From the NCBI RefSeq assembly GCF_015680705.1, contig NZ_JADNYP010000004.1:248001-312000 (forward strand): DNA of 64,000 nt. The letters run 5' to 3'. The notes under the pieces were generated by a model. The model ran no database searches and had not been told where the DNA came from. It saw only the letters and a list, made by a program, of their open reading frames with translations. The position numbers and the translations under genes were made by a program. The stretch is from Pseudomonas fulva. GTDB lineage: Bacteria; Pseudomonadota; Gammaproteobacteria; Pseudomonadales; Pseudomonadaceae. Below are positions 31,600 through 42,978 of the stretch, piece by piece (the first letter of the stretch is position 1; every line of letters begins with the position of its first letter).

Positions 31600-34257
31600 T
31601 CAGGCCAGGCTCTTGCTCACCACTTCGTACACATCGCTCGATAGCGGCCCGCAAGCCAGGATCCGCTCGAGCTCGCCCTTCATCAGCGCCTGGCGGGCTG
31701 CGTCGTACTTGCGCCAGCGGGTCAGCGGCGCCAGTTGGCGCGAGGCGATCTGCGGGTTGAGGGCGTTGAGCTCGATCACCAGGTCGGCCAGGAAGCGGTA
31801 GCCCGAACCATCGGCGGCGTGGAAGTTGACCAGGTTCTGGCCGGCGAAGGCGCCGATCAGCGCGCGCACCTTGTTCGGGTTCTTCAAGGTGAAGGCCGGG
31901 TGCTGCATCAGTGTCTTGACGCGCGCCAGGCCGCCAGGCAGCGGGCTGGCCGCCTGGACGCTGAACCATTGGTCCATGACCAGCGGATTGTCCTTGAAGT
32001 GCTCGGCGAAGGCTTCCAGGGCCTTGGCGCGCTCTGCCTGGAACGGTGAGTTGACCAGCACGGCCAGGGCCGTCAGGCGCTCGGTCATGTTGTCGCAGTG
32101 TTCGAACTGTTCCAGGGTCGCCTCCAGCACCTGCGGCTTGCCGCTGAGCATCAGGTACGAGAGCGCGATGTTCTGCAGGCTGCGGCGGGCAAAATGCTCG
32201 GCGGCGGCCACATAGGCGGTGTTGCGAGACACCTCGCGGTTGGCCTGGTAGCGCGCCCACAGGAGGTCGAACAGCTGTTCGGCGATCTGCCGACGGGCGA
32301 ATTCGCGGGCTGCGTGGATAGCGTCCACGTCGGCAACCTGGCTGATTTCGGTCAGGTACGCCTCGCCCGGCAGCGACAGCATTTCGGCAACCATGGCGGC
32401 GTCGAGCGACTCGTTGCCGAGCACGGCACCCAAGGCGCCGACCAGCCGCTGATCGAGCTGGAACGCTTCGCCACGCTGATACTGGCCGATCAGTTCCTGC
32501 AACACCTGAACCGCCAACTGCTGCCCCGCCTCCCAGCGGTTGAAGCCATCGCTGTCATGCTGCATGAGGAACATCAGCTGGTCGCGATCGTAGGGGAAGC
32601 TCAGCTTGACCGGCGCGCTGAAACCACGCAGCAGCGACGGCAGTGGCTTGCTGGCGATACCCTGGAAGGTGAAGGTCTGCTCGGCCTCGGTCAGCGAAAG
32701 CACACGGCTGGTCCCGCTCGCGGCGGCCTCGCCAGCCAGGCGCAGCGGCAGGTCACTGCCCTGGGCATCGAGCAGTCCCAATTCCACCGGAATCACGAAC
32801 GGCAGCTTCTCGGCCTTGTCCGGGGTCGGCGGACAGCTCTGGCGGAAGGTCAAGCTGTAGGTGCCGGCGGCGGCGTCATGGGCCTCGCTCACCTCCAGGC
32901 GCGGAGTACCGGCCTGGGTATACCAGCGCTTGAACTGGGCAAGGTCGACGCCGTTGGCATCCTCCATCGCCCTGATGAAGTCGTCGCAGGTCACCGCCTG
33001 GCCGTCGTGGCGCTCGAAGTACAGGTCGCTGCCCTTGCGAAAGCCCTCGGCGCCCAGCAGGGTGCGAACCATGCGCACCACCTCGGCACCTTTCTCGTAC
33101 ACCGTCAGGGTGTAGAAGTTGGAGATCTCGATGAAGCTGTCCGGGCGAACCGGATGGGCCATGGGGCCGGCATCCTCGGCGAACTGGTGGGTACGCAGGT
33201 AGGCCACGTCCTCGATGCGCTTGACCGTGCGCGAATTCATGTCGGCGCTGAACTCGGCATCGCGGAACACCGTGAAGCCTTCCTTGAGCGACAGCTGGAA
33301 CCAGTCGCGACAGGTCACCCGGTTGCCCGACCAGTTGTGGAAGTACTCATGGGCCACCACGCCTTCGACGCGCTGGTGCGCGGCATCGGTGGCGGTTTCG
33401 GCGCGTGCCAGCACGCAACTCGAGTTGAAGATGTTCAGGCCCTTGTTTTCCATGGCGCCCATGTTGAAGTCATTGACCGCGACGATCATGAAGATGTCCA
33501 GGTCGTACTCGCGACCATATGCCTGCTCGTCCCAGCGCATCGACTTCTTCAGGCTGACCATGGCGTGGTCGCACTTGTCGATGTTCTCGGGCTCGACATA
33601 GATACGCAAGGTCACGTCGCGGCCGGACTGTCGGGTGAAGCTGTCCTCGACGCACCAGAGGTCGCCAGCCACCAGGGCGAACAGGTAGGCGGGCTTGACG
33701 AACGGGTCTTCCCAGGTCGCCCAGTGCCGTCCATCCTCGGCCGGGCCGCTGCCGATCGGGTTGCCGTTGGACAGCAGTACCGGATAGCGATGCTGTTCGG
33801 CGATCACCGTGGTGGTGAAGCGGCTCATCACGTCCGGTCGATCGAGGTAGTAGGTGATCTTGCGGAAACCCTCGGCCTCGCACTGGGTGCAGAACATCTT
33901 GCCGGACTTGTACAGGCCTTCGAGGGCAGTGTTGGCCTGCGGATGGATCCGCACGCTGGTATCGAGGGTGAAGCGCTCGGTGCTCGGCTGCAGGGTCAGG
34001 CTGTCGCTGTCCAGGCGGTATTCATCGCTCTCCAGCGTCCGGTCATCGAGCTGCACCGACAGCAGCTCGAGCTGCTGGCCATCGAGCACCAGTGGCGGCA
34101 AGCCGGCGCCGCGCGCGGGGTTGCGACGCATGACCAGCTGCGCATGCACCAGGCTGTGATCCTCGAACAGCTCGAAGGTCAGGTGGGTCTCGTCGATCAG
34201 GTACTCCGGCGCCTGGTAGTCCTTGAGGTAGATCGCTTGCGGTTGTTCGGTGCGCAT
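31600..34257 (-). CDS. pepN: Aminopeptidase N
   Basis: PepN (885 aa) is a cytoplasmic M1-family zinc aminopeptidase with broad N-terminal specificity. The exopeptidase motif GAMEN (267-271) and the zinc site H303-E304-xx-H307 with distal E326 (in LSLKEGFTVFRD) are intact. The C-terminal alpha-helical DUF3458-type region fills 440-885. The start MRTEQPQAIYLKDYQAPEYL matches the usual Pseudomonas N-terminus. It starts 12 bp after the stop of the DUF2797 gene, so it is the last gene of a five- or six-gene run. Confidence 0.96.
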   Translation of the reverse strand: MRTEQPQAIYLKDYQAPEYLIDETHLTFELFEDHSLVHAQLVMRRNPARGAGLPPLVLDGQQLELLSVQLDDRTLESDEYRLDSDSLTLQPSTERFTLDTSVRIHPQANTALEGLYKSGKMFCTQCEAEGFRKITYYLDRPDVMSRFTTTVIAEQHRYPVLLSNGNPIGSGPAEDGRHWATWEDPFVKPAYLFALVAGDLWCVEDSFTRQSGRDVTLRIYVEPENIDKCDHAMVSLKKSMRWDEQAYGREYDLDIFMIVAVNDFNMGAMENKGLNIFNSSCVLARAETATDAAHQRVEGVVAHEYFHNWSGNRVTCRDWFQLSLKEGFTVFRDAEFSADMNSRTVKRIEDVAYLRTHQFAEDAGPMAHPVRPDSFIEISNFYTLTVYEKGAEVVRMVRTLLGAEGFRKGSDLYFERHDGQAVTCDDFIRAMEDANGVDLAQFKRWYTQAGTPRLEVSEAHDAAAGTYSLTFRQSCPPTPDKAEKLPFVIPVELGLLDAQGSDLPLRLAGEAAASGTSRVLSLTEAEQTFTFQGIASKPLPSLLRGFSAPVKLSFPYDRDQLMFLMQHDSDGFNRWEAGQQLAVQVLQELIGQYQRGEAFQLDQRLVGALGAVLGNESLDAAMVAEMLSLPGEAYLTEISQVADVDAIHAAREFARRQIAEQLFDLLWARYQANREVSRNTAYVAAAEHFARRSLQNIALSYLMLSGKPQVLEATLEQFEHCDNMTERLTALAVLVNSPFQAERAKALEAFAEHFKDNPLVMDQWFSVQAASPLPGGLARVKTLMQHPAFTLKNPNKVRALIGAFAGQNLVNFHAADGSGYRFLADLVIELNALNPQIASRQLAPLTRWRKYDAARQALMKGELERILACGPLSSDVYEVVSKSLA

Positions 34258-34269
34258 GGGTCGGTCCTT

Positions 34270-35097
34270 TTACTGGAGCACGGCGAGCTGGTAGGCCGTG
34301 TACTTGCGAATGTTGATCACGCCGGTATCGAAGATCAGGTACTGGCCCTTGATCCCCAGCAGCGTGCCCTCGACGACCGGGTTCTTGTCCAGGTTGAAAC
34401 TGACGATCTTGGTCGGATACGCCTGCACCGGGTAGCGCATCCGCACCACCTCGGCGTCCGTGACCATCTGGATGGCGTGCAGGCCGAAGCGCCCCTGCAA
34501 CGCACGCAGCCCGTCGGCACAGCTGTCGAACAGCTGGTCGCGGACCGCCGCCAGATCCAGCGCCTCGGCATCGCCCTTGAGCAGGGTGCGCCAGTTGGTC
34601 CGGTCCGGCACCTGGCTGCGCAGCAGGTCCTCGACCAGCCCCGATTGCTGCCGGGTCGATACCCGCAGGATCGGCAAGGCCTGGCTGGCGCCCTGGTCGA
34701 GCCAGCGCGTGGGCAGCTGGTTGGCGCGGGTGATGCCGACCTTGATCCCGGAGGAATTGGCCAGGTAGACGACATGGTCGGTCATGCAGAACGCTTCGCC
34801 CCACGCTGGATCACGGCAGGTGCCGGCCTCGTAATGGCAGCGCTCCGGGGCCATGATGCAGACGTCGCATTGCGCCAGCTTGGTCATGCAGGGGTAGCAG
34901 TAGCCCTGGCTGAAGCTGGTCTTGGTGCGGCGCCCGCAGTGGCTGCAATGGATCGCCCCGAGATATTCCAGGCGCAGCTTCTGGCCGATCAATGGATTGA
35001 CCGGAACCTGCTGCTCGCCTAGGCGGAAGCTGTATTGCACCACCGGCGCTTCCAGGCGCACCGCCATCTTGCTCAGGGCGCCACGGGCCAGCTCCAT
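34270..35097 (-). CDS. DUF2797 family protein
   Basis: A 275-aa conserved protein of the DUF2797 family with no established function. A cysteine cluster at about 50-110 (CSHCGRRTK, CYPCMTK, CDVCIM, ERCHYEAGTC) suggests bound zinc. Later segments resemble a GIY-YIG-like alpha/beta unit (VVYLANSSGIKVGITRANQLPTRWLDQGA, given as a region at about 115-145), which is my impression only. ATG 35097 was chosen because it overlaps the upstream stop by one base (TGATG) and gives the family length. Confidence 0.75.
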   Translation of the reverse strand: MELARGALSKMAVRLEAPVVQYSFRLGEQQVPVNPLIGQKLRLEYLGAIHCSHCGRRTKTSFSQGYCYPCMTKLAQCDVCIMAPERCHYEAGTCRDPAWGEAFCMTDHVVYLANSSGIKVGITRANQLPTRWLDQGASQALPILRVSTRQQSGLVEDLLRSQVPDRTNWRTLLKGDAEALDLAAVRDQLFDSCADGLRALQGRFGLHAIQMVTDAEVVRMRYPVQAYPTKIVSFNLDKNPVVEGTLLGIKGQYLIFDTGVINIRKYTAYQLAVLQ

Positions 35098-35357
35098 CAA
35101 TGGACCGAGTCCGACTTGAACAGGATGTTGGGAATCGGCGCGGGCTTCGACGCGCACGCTTGCACGCCCATGTAGCCAGTGCGCTGTTCCTCGGGCAGGT
35201 GCTTGAGCTCCCAGGCGATGAGCGCCTGCAGCGAAAGCTCCTTCTGCTCCTGGGTCAGCTTGCGACCGTCGGCCCACTTGCCGAGCTCGATCGCGGTCTT
35301 GAGGCTTTCGTAGATCTGCGGGGTGATGTTTTCGATCATTTGCGCGAACGTGGACAT
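35097..35357 (-). CDS. DUF1315 (YeaC-like) family protein
   Basis: The 86-aa product begins MSTFAQMIENITPQIYESLK and carries GKWADGRKLTQEQKE (about 26-40), the recognisable core of YeaC/DUF1315 proteins. It is small, soluble and of unknown function. It shares one base with the DUF2797 start downstream (TGATG), a strong sign of coupled translation, and lies 13 bp from the rhomboid-protease start region, within a compact minus-strand operon. Confidence 0.8.
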   Translation of the reverse strand: MSTFAQMIENITPQIYESLKTAIELGKWADGRKLTQEQKELSLQALIAWELKHLPEEQRTGYMGVQACASKPAPIPNILFKSDSVH

Positions 35358-35370
35358 GGCATCTCCTAAG

Positions 35371-36243
35371 TCAGTGCGACAGTTTACGCCGAGCCAGCGC
35401 CCCACCCAAGAGGCCGCTCAGACAACCGACCAGCAGCCCCGACACGTGGGCGGCGTTGGCGATGGCACCAAAGCCCAGCAAGCTGACCACGCCCGACAGG
35501 CATACCAGCAGCCAGACCAGCATGCTCGCCAGCGTACCGCGCGGCAGGCTGAACGCCGCGTCGGGAGCCAGCCGGTGATACAGCCAGACGTAGCCCAGCA
35601 GACCGTACAACACGCCGGAAAGACCGCCGAACAGCCCCGGTCCGCTGGCCAGGTGCTGGGCAAGGTTGGACACCAACCCGAACAGCAAGGTGAAGCCAAG
35701 CAGCACCCAAGGGCCGTGACGTCTTTCTATTCGTCGCCCCAGTTCCCAGTACCACAGCCCGTTCATCGCCAGGTGCAGCACGCCAAAATGGACGAGCATT
35801 GGCGAAAACAGCCGCCACCACTGCCCTTCGGCCAGTTCCTGGGCCAGCGGAGTGAAATACAGGTAGTCGCCCTGCACGCGAAATTCCAGGAAGGTCAGCC
35901 AGCCAAGCGCCGCCAGGTTGTCCCCGAGCCCGGTGACCACCGCCACCAGGATGCTGGCCAGCAGCACCGTCGCGCACATCCAGGCGCCTCGCAGCTGCTC
36001 CCCGAGCCCTGGCGAGCGGTCGGGCGCGGGGCGCTCGGGGGCGGCCAGGTCGATGCCGGCGTTGCCATCGGGAAAGCGCTGGTACCAGGCCTGTACGGCC
36101 GGCACGTCGGTTTCGGCGACCCAGAGCACCTGCTCTTCGCCTTCCAGGCTCACCCGGTGCGGGACCTGCAGACGCTCGAGCAAGCCCACGAAGCCCGAAA
36201 GATCCGCCTCCAGTGGCAGGCGCAAGGCCCGTGCGGCGCTCAT
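35371..36243 (-). CDS. Rhomboid family intramembrane serine protease (GlpG-like)
   Basis: The protein (290 aa) has a soluble N-terminal domain (about 1-85) similar to the GlpG cytoplasmic domain and six membrane helices. The catalytic dyad is visible: S209 in GGLSGVLYG and H266 in NAAHVSG. The oxyanion-hole HxxxN motif is H157-LAM-N161. It therefore looks active as a GlpG-type protease cutting helical segments within the inner membrane. The start overlaps the stop of the upstream phosphatase gene by ATGA (36240-36243). Confidence 0.9.
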   Translation of the reverse strand: MSAARALRLPLEADLSGFVGLLERLQVPHRVSLEGEEQVLWVAETDVPAVQAWYQRFPDGNAGIDLAAPERPAPDRSPGLGEQLRGAWMCATVLLASILVAVVTGLGDNLAALGWLTFLEFRVQGDYLYFTPLAQELAEGQWWRLFSPMLVHFGVLHLAMNGLWYWELGRRIERRHGPWVLLGFTLLFGLVSNLAQHLASGPGLFGGLSGVLYGLLGYVWLYHRLAPDAAFSLPRGTLASMLVWLLVCLSGVVSLLGFGAIANAAHVSGLLVGCLSGLLGGALARRKLSH

Positions 36244-37211
36244 CGGCCGGCCTGCGTGCGCTCCACCTCGACCCACACGAACTTGTGTGGATCGATGCGG
36301 GTTTCGTCATCCAGCCGGTAGGCGACCAGCTTGCCGTACAGCACGGCGCTGTAGTCCAGACAGGCCAAGTTGGGGCGAATCGGGGCGGGCCGGCCACTGC
36401 GCCAGTAGTGCCCTACGAACAGCAGGGGTTCGTTCTCGGCGTAGCGCAACAGGGCGTTCTTCTCGCTGTGGCTGAGCGGCGTGCGCGCTACCTCCTCGGG
36501 CAGGGCATCGGGCTGGAAGACGATGTCGCCATAGGTCTGCGGGTCCTCTTCCCAGAACTTGGTGCGGAAGAAGGCACGCGTCAAGCCGTCGCCGCCGGTC
36601 AGCGTGAGGCCATCGGGCAGGCGCATGTCGGTGCCACGCAGCAACCGGTCGCAGACATTGGCGGCAAAGCTGCCCGGCACCGAGCAAGCCTGGATGAAAT
36701 GGGCATCCACCCGACCGTCCGGATACTGCTGACGCAGTTGGGCGATCAACTGTGCGTCCCAGCAGGCATGCACCAGGCGAAAGCGCCCGGCATCGATGAA
36801 CAGCGGCAACTGCCGAAACCATTGCACGAAGTCGTGCCAGTCCTCGGGATGGGCGGCGAACTGGCTGAGGGTTTCGTCGATCAGTCTGGCATGGCGGGCA
36901 GTGTGCTCGCGCACGAAGGTCTTGCCGCTGCCAGGCAGCGCCGGGGTCACCCAGCCAAGGGCATTGTATTCATGGTTGCCCATGATGCAGTGCGCCTGGC
37001 CGGCCTCGACCATGTCGTGGACCAGGTGCAACGCCTCGCGGATGCGAGGCCCGCGGTCGACGATATCGCCGAGGAACAGCGCCTGTCGCCGTGGATGGCG
37101 CCAGATGCCGTCGCGCTTGCTGTAGCCGAGCGTGTCGAGCAGACGCTGGAGTGTCAGTGCGCAGCCATGCACATCGCCGATGATGTCGAAACTTCGTGCC
37201 GGATCGAGCAT
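36240..37211 (-). CDS. Metallophosphoesterase (calcineurin-like)
   Basis: A 323-aa cytoplasmic phosphoesterase of the PPP type. The metal-binding blocks are intact: GDVHG (12-16), GDIVDRG (48-54) and GNHE (78-81), followed by later histidines (VHACWD and VGHYWR). This pattern fits protein Ser/Thr phosphatase-like or diadenosine tetraphosphatase-like enzymes; the substrate cannot be fixed from sequence. It overlaps nadK by one base upstream and the rhomboid gene by four bases downstream. Confidence 0.85.
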   Translation of the reverse strand: MLDPARSFDIIGDVHGCALTLQRLLDTLGYSKRDGIWRHPRRQALFLGDIVDRGPRIREALHLVHDMVEAGQAHCIMGNHEYNALGWVTPALPGSGKTFVREHTARHARLIDETLSQFAAHPEDWHDFVQWFRQLPLFIDAGRFRLVHACWDAQLIAQLRQQYPDGRVDAHFIQACSVPGSFAANVCDRLLRGTDMRLPDGLTLTGGDGLTRAFFRTKFWEEDPQTYGDIVFQPDALPEEVARTPLSHSEKNALLRYAENEPLLFVGHYWRSGRPAPIRPNLACLDYSAVLYGKLVAYRLDDETRIDPHKFVWVEVERTQAGR

Positions 37212-38101
37212 CAGTCACCCCTGCCGCCCAGACGGCTGCCCCACCCGAGCTTGGTGCGGCAGACTTCATAGTAGTTGTGGTCCAGCGGATGGATCAGGCG
37301 CAGCTTCTGCGGCTTCTTGTTGACCGTGATGGTGTCGCCGGGCGCGCAGGTGAAGTGGTTCTGGCCATCGCAGGAGACTTGCGGATAGATCTGCAGGTCC
37401 TTGGACACGACGATCTTCAGCTCGCTGTTGCCGTCCACCACGATCGGCCTGCCGGACAAGGTATGGGGGTACATCGGCACGATGACGATGGCATCGAGCT
37501 TGGGATGCATGATCGGACCGCCAGCGGACAAGGCGTAGGCGGTCGAGCCGGTCGGCGTGGCGACGATCAGGCCGTCGGCCTTCTGGCTGCAGACGAACTG
37601 GCCGTCGATGTAGATCTCGAATTCGATCATTCGCGTCGACTTGCCTGGATGCAGCACCACGTCGTTGAGCGCATCGCCCTGACCGATCGCCTCGGCGTGA
37701 CGACGAACCTCGGCCTGGAGCAGAAAGCGGTTTTCCACCAGGTAGTGGCCATCGAGCACCTCGGCGACCTTGACCTCCAGCTCGTCCGGGCGGATATCGG
37801 TGAGGAACCCCAGGCTGCCACGGTTGATCCCCAGTACCGGGACGTTGTGCCGGGCCAGGGCGCGGGCGGCGCCCAGCAGGCTGCCGTCGCCACCGACCAC
37901 GATGACCAGGTCGCAGACCTCGCCCAGCAGCTTGCGCGAAGAGGTCTGCAGGCCATGCCCGGGCAGCACTTCGGCAATGGTATCCTCGAGGATCACATGC
38001 AGGTGGCGATCGACCAGGAAGGTTTTCAGCCGGCGGATGGTATCGAGCACCTGGGAGCTGCCGAGGCGTCCGATGATACCGATATTGCGAAACTGCTCCA
38101 T
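37211..38101 (-). CDS. nadK: NAD kinase
   Basis: NadK (296 aa) phosphorylates NAD+ to NADP+. The nucleotide-binding GGDG signature is at 70-73, the NE/D motif in ALNDVVLH, and the NAD site in TPTGSTAYALSAGGPI. The open frame runs 400 codons further upstream on the same strand, but that is antisense to the DUF1853 gene. ATG 38101 gives MEQFRNIGIIGR and the family length. It is divergent from the DUF1853 gene (105-bp gap) and heads the minus-strand run down to pepN. Confidence 0.95.
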   Translation of the reverse strand: MEQFRNIGIIGRLGSSQVLDTIRRLKTFLVDRHLHVILEDTIAEVLPGHGLQTSSRKLLGEVCDLVIVVGGDGSLLGAARALARHNVPVLGINRGSLGFLTDIRPDELEVKVAEVLDGHYLVENRFLLQAEVRRHAEAIGQGDALNDVVLHPGKSTRMIEFEIYIDGQFVCSQKADGLIVATPTGSTAYALSAGGPIMHPKLDAIVIVPMYPHTLSGRPIVVDGNSELKIVVSKDLQIYPQVSCDGQNHFTCAPGDTITVNKKPQKLRLIHPLDHNYYEVCRTKLGWGSRLGGRGD

Positions 38102-38206
38102 GGGACTCCTGCAAGGCTCTGCGGCGGGTGAAAAGGCGCACGGCGCCGGGTCTTCGGGATTATGGGCGAAAGCGCCGTCCAGCGGCAAACCGGCTATGCT
38201 CGCAGC

Positions 38207-39187
38207 ATGACGCCCTTCGCCCGCTACGCCACCCTGCCCTGCCAGTTGCGCCAGCCTGCCGTGCGCGACCTGGCCTGGGTCATCGTCTCGCCGCCGTTGC
38301 TGTGCCAGACGCCCGCACCACAGCGCCACCCGCTGGCGGCCAGTGGCTGGGCCGACGACCCCGAAACGCTGGTACGCTGGCTGCAAGCCCTGGATGAGGA
38401 TAGCCGAGCGTTGCAGCAGTGGCTGGCGCGTATCACCAGCCGTCGCCTGGGGCTCTATTACGAGGGGCTCTGGCAGTTCGCCCTGCACCAGGCTCCAGGC
38501 GTACAGCTGCTGGCCGCCAACCTGGCGATCCGCGAGGCAGGCCACACCCTGGGCGAGCTGGACATCCTGCTGCGCGACCGCGATGGCGTGCATCACCTGG
38601 AGCTGGCGATCAAACTCTACCTGGGACCCACCCGCGAGCCGGGCAGCGACCCGCGACACTGGCTCGGGCCCGGCTGCCAGGATCGCCTGGGCAGCAAGCT
38701 GGCGCACCTGGCCGGGCACCAGTTGCCGATCTCGTCGCGACCGCAGAGCCGCGCGGCACTCGCCGAGCTGGGCATCGAGGCTGCGCAGGCGCACCTGTGG
38801 CTGGGTGGCTACCTCTTCTACCCCTGGCCGGGCCAAGCCGAAGCGCCAGCCGGTGCCGAACCTGCCCACCTGAGCGGCCGCTGGCTGCGCCGCGCCGATT
38901 GGAACAGCTATCGCGCTGCCTGCGGCGAGGGTCTCTGGCAGCCGCTGCCACGCCATCGCTGGTTGGCCCCGGCGCGCTTCGAGCCACGCGCACTGGCCAC
39001 TGTCGAGCCCTTCGATGCCTGGCTGCAAGCCCTCGCCCCCAGCGCCCCGGCCCAGTTGCTGGTCCGCCTGCGGCCTGGCGCGGATGGCGCGTTCGAGGAA
39101 GCCGAACGGCTGTTCCTGGTCGCCGACCACTGGCCGCGCGCACCCAGCGAATCGCCAGCCGGCCAAGCGGATCAGGGCGCGCCGTAA
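38207..39187 (+). CDS. DUF1853 family protein
   Basis: A 326-aa soluble protein of the DUF1853 family, function unknown. The central segment LGELDILLRDRDGVHHLELAIKLYLG (region about 106-131) has the shape of a PD-(D/E)xK nuclease core: an acidic residue after a beta strand, then a second strand ending in a lysine. The usual acidic residue two before that lysine is Ala, with Glu two residues further back. The start ATG 38207 gives MTPFARYATLPCQLRQPAV; the upstream extension lacks similarity. Its 3' end overlaps the convergent PLP gene by 16 bp. Confidence 0.75.
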   Translation: MTPFARYATLPCQLRQPAVRDLAWVIVSPPLLCQTPAPQRHPLAASGWADDPETLVRWLQALDEDSRALQQWLARITSRRLGLYYEGLWQFALHQAPGVQLLAANLAIREAGHTLGELDILLRDRDGVHHLELAIKLYLGPTREPGSDPRHWLGPGCQDRLGSKLAHLAGHQLPISSRPQSRAALAELGIEAAQAHLWLGGYLFYPWPGQAEAPAGAEPAHLSGRWLRRADWNSYRAACGEGLWQPLPRHRWLAPARFEPRALATVEPFDAWLQALAPSAPAQLLVRLRPGADGAFEEAERLFLVADHWPRAPSESPAGQADQGAP

Positions 39188-40077
39188 CCGCGCCGACCCT
39201 GCAACCCACCGGTGTGGAGAAATACCAGACGGCTGCCCGGTGCGAAGGTACCCGCCTGCACTTCCCGGCGCAGCGCCAGCAACGCCTTGCCGGTGTAGAT
39301 GCCTTCCAGCGGCACGCCACTGTGGCGCTCGCACTCGACGATGAACGTCCGCAGTTGCTCATCGACCCGGCCAAAGCCGTCCCGGCAGGCTTCATGCAGG
39401 CGATAGCCCCGTTCACCGACCAGCGCCTGGACAGTCTCGCCCACGCCGTAGCGAGCCGGTACGGTCAAGGCGCCATGCACCTCGCGCTGTCCCGCTTCGG
39501 CGCGCACCAGCCCGGCCAGGGTCGTTCCAGTGCCCACTGCCAGCCACCAGGCATGATGGTCTTCCCAGCCCAGCGCTGCCAGTTGCCCCCGCGCCTGTCG
39601 CACGATCTCGGCACAACCCTCGACGCCCGCCAGCCCGCCGCCACCTTCCGGTACGCAGTGCCAGCCGGGGTAGCGCGTTTGCCAGGGACGCCAGAAGCCC
39701 GGCTGGTGGCGGGCACGGTAGCCGGCGTGACCGAGCCAGTGCAGTTGCATGCCCCAGGCCTGGAGATCGCGTACCGTCGGGGTGTCCCGTGGCTGACCGC
39801 GCAGCAGCCCGGCGGTGGCGAAAGCGAAGCGCTTGCCGGCCGCGGCCAAGGCATGCAGGTGGTTGGAATGGGCGCCACCCAGGCTCAGTAGCCCCGGCGC
39901 GCCGGCTTCGCGGGCCTGGGCCAGGTGACCGCGCAGCTTGAACCACTTGTTGCCGCTGATCAGCGGATCCAGCAGGTCCAGGCGCAGCACTGCCACCTCG
40001 ACTTCGGCATCCTGCAACCAGGGCAGCTGCAAAGGGTGCAGCGGTGCTTGCGGCAATTGGAGAAAATCGGTGGACAT
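39172..40077 (-). CDS. PLP-dependent D-cysteine desulfhydrase / ACC deaminase family protein
   Basis: The 301-aa protein belongs to the fold-type II PLP enzymes that include D-cysteine desulfhydrase and 1-aminocyclopropane-1-carboxylate deaminase. The cofactor lysine is probably K44 in SGNKWFKLRG. GGAHSNHLHALAA and the C-terminal HTGGLQG match the family. It is shorter than true ACC deaminases (about 338 aa), so a desulfhydrase or other amino acid activity is more likely. Convergent, with a 16-bp coding overlap, to the DUF1853 gene. Confidence 0.82.
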   Translation of the reverse strand: MSTDFLQLPQAPLHPLQLPWLQDAEVEVAVLRLDLLDPLISGNKWFKLRGHLAQAREAGAPGLLSLGGAHSNHLHALAAAGKRFAFATAGLLRGQPRDTPTVRDLQAWGMQLHWLGHAGYRARHQPGFWRPWQTRYPGWHCVPEGGGGLAGVEGCAEIVRQARGQLAALGWEDHHAWWLAVGTGTTLAGLVRAEAGQREVHGALTVPARYGVGETVQALVGERGYRLHEACRDGFGRVDEQLRTFIVECERHSGVPLEGIYTGKALLALRREVQAGTFAPGSRLVFLHTGGLQGRRGYGAP

Positions 40078-40128
40078 CGGTCAGCCATCCTGGATAGGAC
40101 GGCCATTCTAGCAGCCGCTCGGACCGCT

Positions 40129-42225
<2,097 letters not shown>

Positions 42226-42284
42226 TCATTGGTCTGGCCTCGACATTAAACAGCCCAGTGAAGGCGCTCAATGATCGAAACTGA

Positions 42285-42891
42285 CAAATCGCTGACCGTG
42301 GCGCGCAGCGGCAGTGGCTAGTGCCACAGCTGGCCGGATTTCTAGGTGAGCACCCAGGCATCGACCTGCGAATATCGACAAGCACCCATTATGCCACCTT
42401 CGAGAACGACGACTTCGACCTGGATATCGTCTACGGCGAGCCGCAGCGCACGGAGCATGAAAGGCTGCCATTGCGGATCGAGGAGCTGACTCCACTGTGT
42501 AGCCCGGCGCTGGACTCGCGCCTGAACTCACGCAGAGCCTGTGCGCACAGACCTTGATCCAGAGCGATGGCCAGTCGGTTCAGTGGAAAGGCTGGTTCAC
42601 TGCCAACGACCTGTCGACGCCAGCCACTTTCGGACTGGCGTTCGACCGCAGCTTCATGGCCATCTCGGCACCAGTCGATGGGCTTGGAGTCGTACTGGAA
42701 TCGACTTTGCTGGCCGAGCGCGAGCTGGCCAGCGGGAAACTCGTCAGCCCGCTGCGAATGACCAGCAATTCGGTCCGCTACGTCGGACACTACCTGGTCC
42801 ATCCCCGACGGCATCGCCAACACGAAAACGTCACCCGCTTCAAGAATTGTTGTTCAGGGAGCTGGCGCTGGACGCGCCCAAGCTTCGTTGA
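42285..42891 (+). pseudogene. Decayed LysR-type regulator (effector-binding domain only, two frameshifts)
   Basis: Three frames in succession give pieces of a GcvA-like LysR effector domain. First RQWLVPQLAGFLGEHPGIDL through CSPALDSRL (to about 42520), then QSLCAQTLIQSDGQSVQWKGW through GHYLVHPRRHRQHENVTRFKN (to about 42848), then LLFRELALDAPKLR. The DNA-binding N-terminus, about 90 residues, is absent: an in-frame stop lies just upstream at 42282-42284. The gene is therefore inactivated by 5' loss and two frameshifts. It is oriented away from fadH and towards the BCCT gene. Confidence 0.82.
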
Positions 42892-42978
42892 ACAGCGTCA
42901 AGTTGCTGGCCTGCAAGACCCAGGTCTTGGCAGGTGACCAGCAGTGGCAAGATCATGCGCAAACGCGTGGCCGAACGC

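Noticed and set aside
38102..39334. Upstream extension of nadK by about 400 codons
   Set aside because: Antisense to DUF1853; the nadK family starts at MEQFRNIGIIGR.
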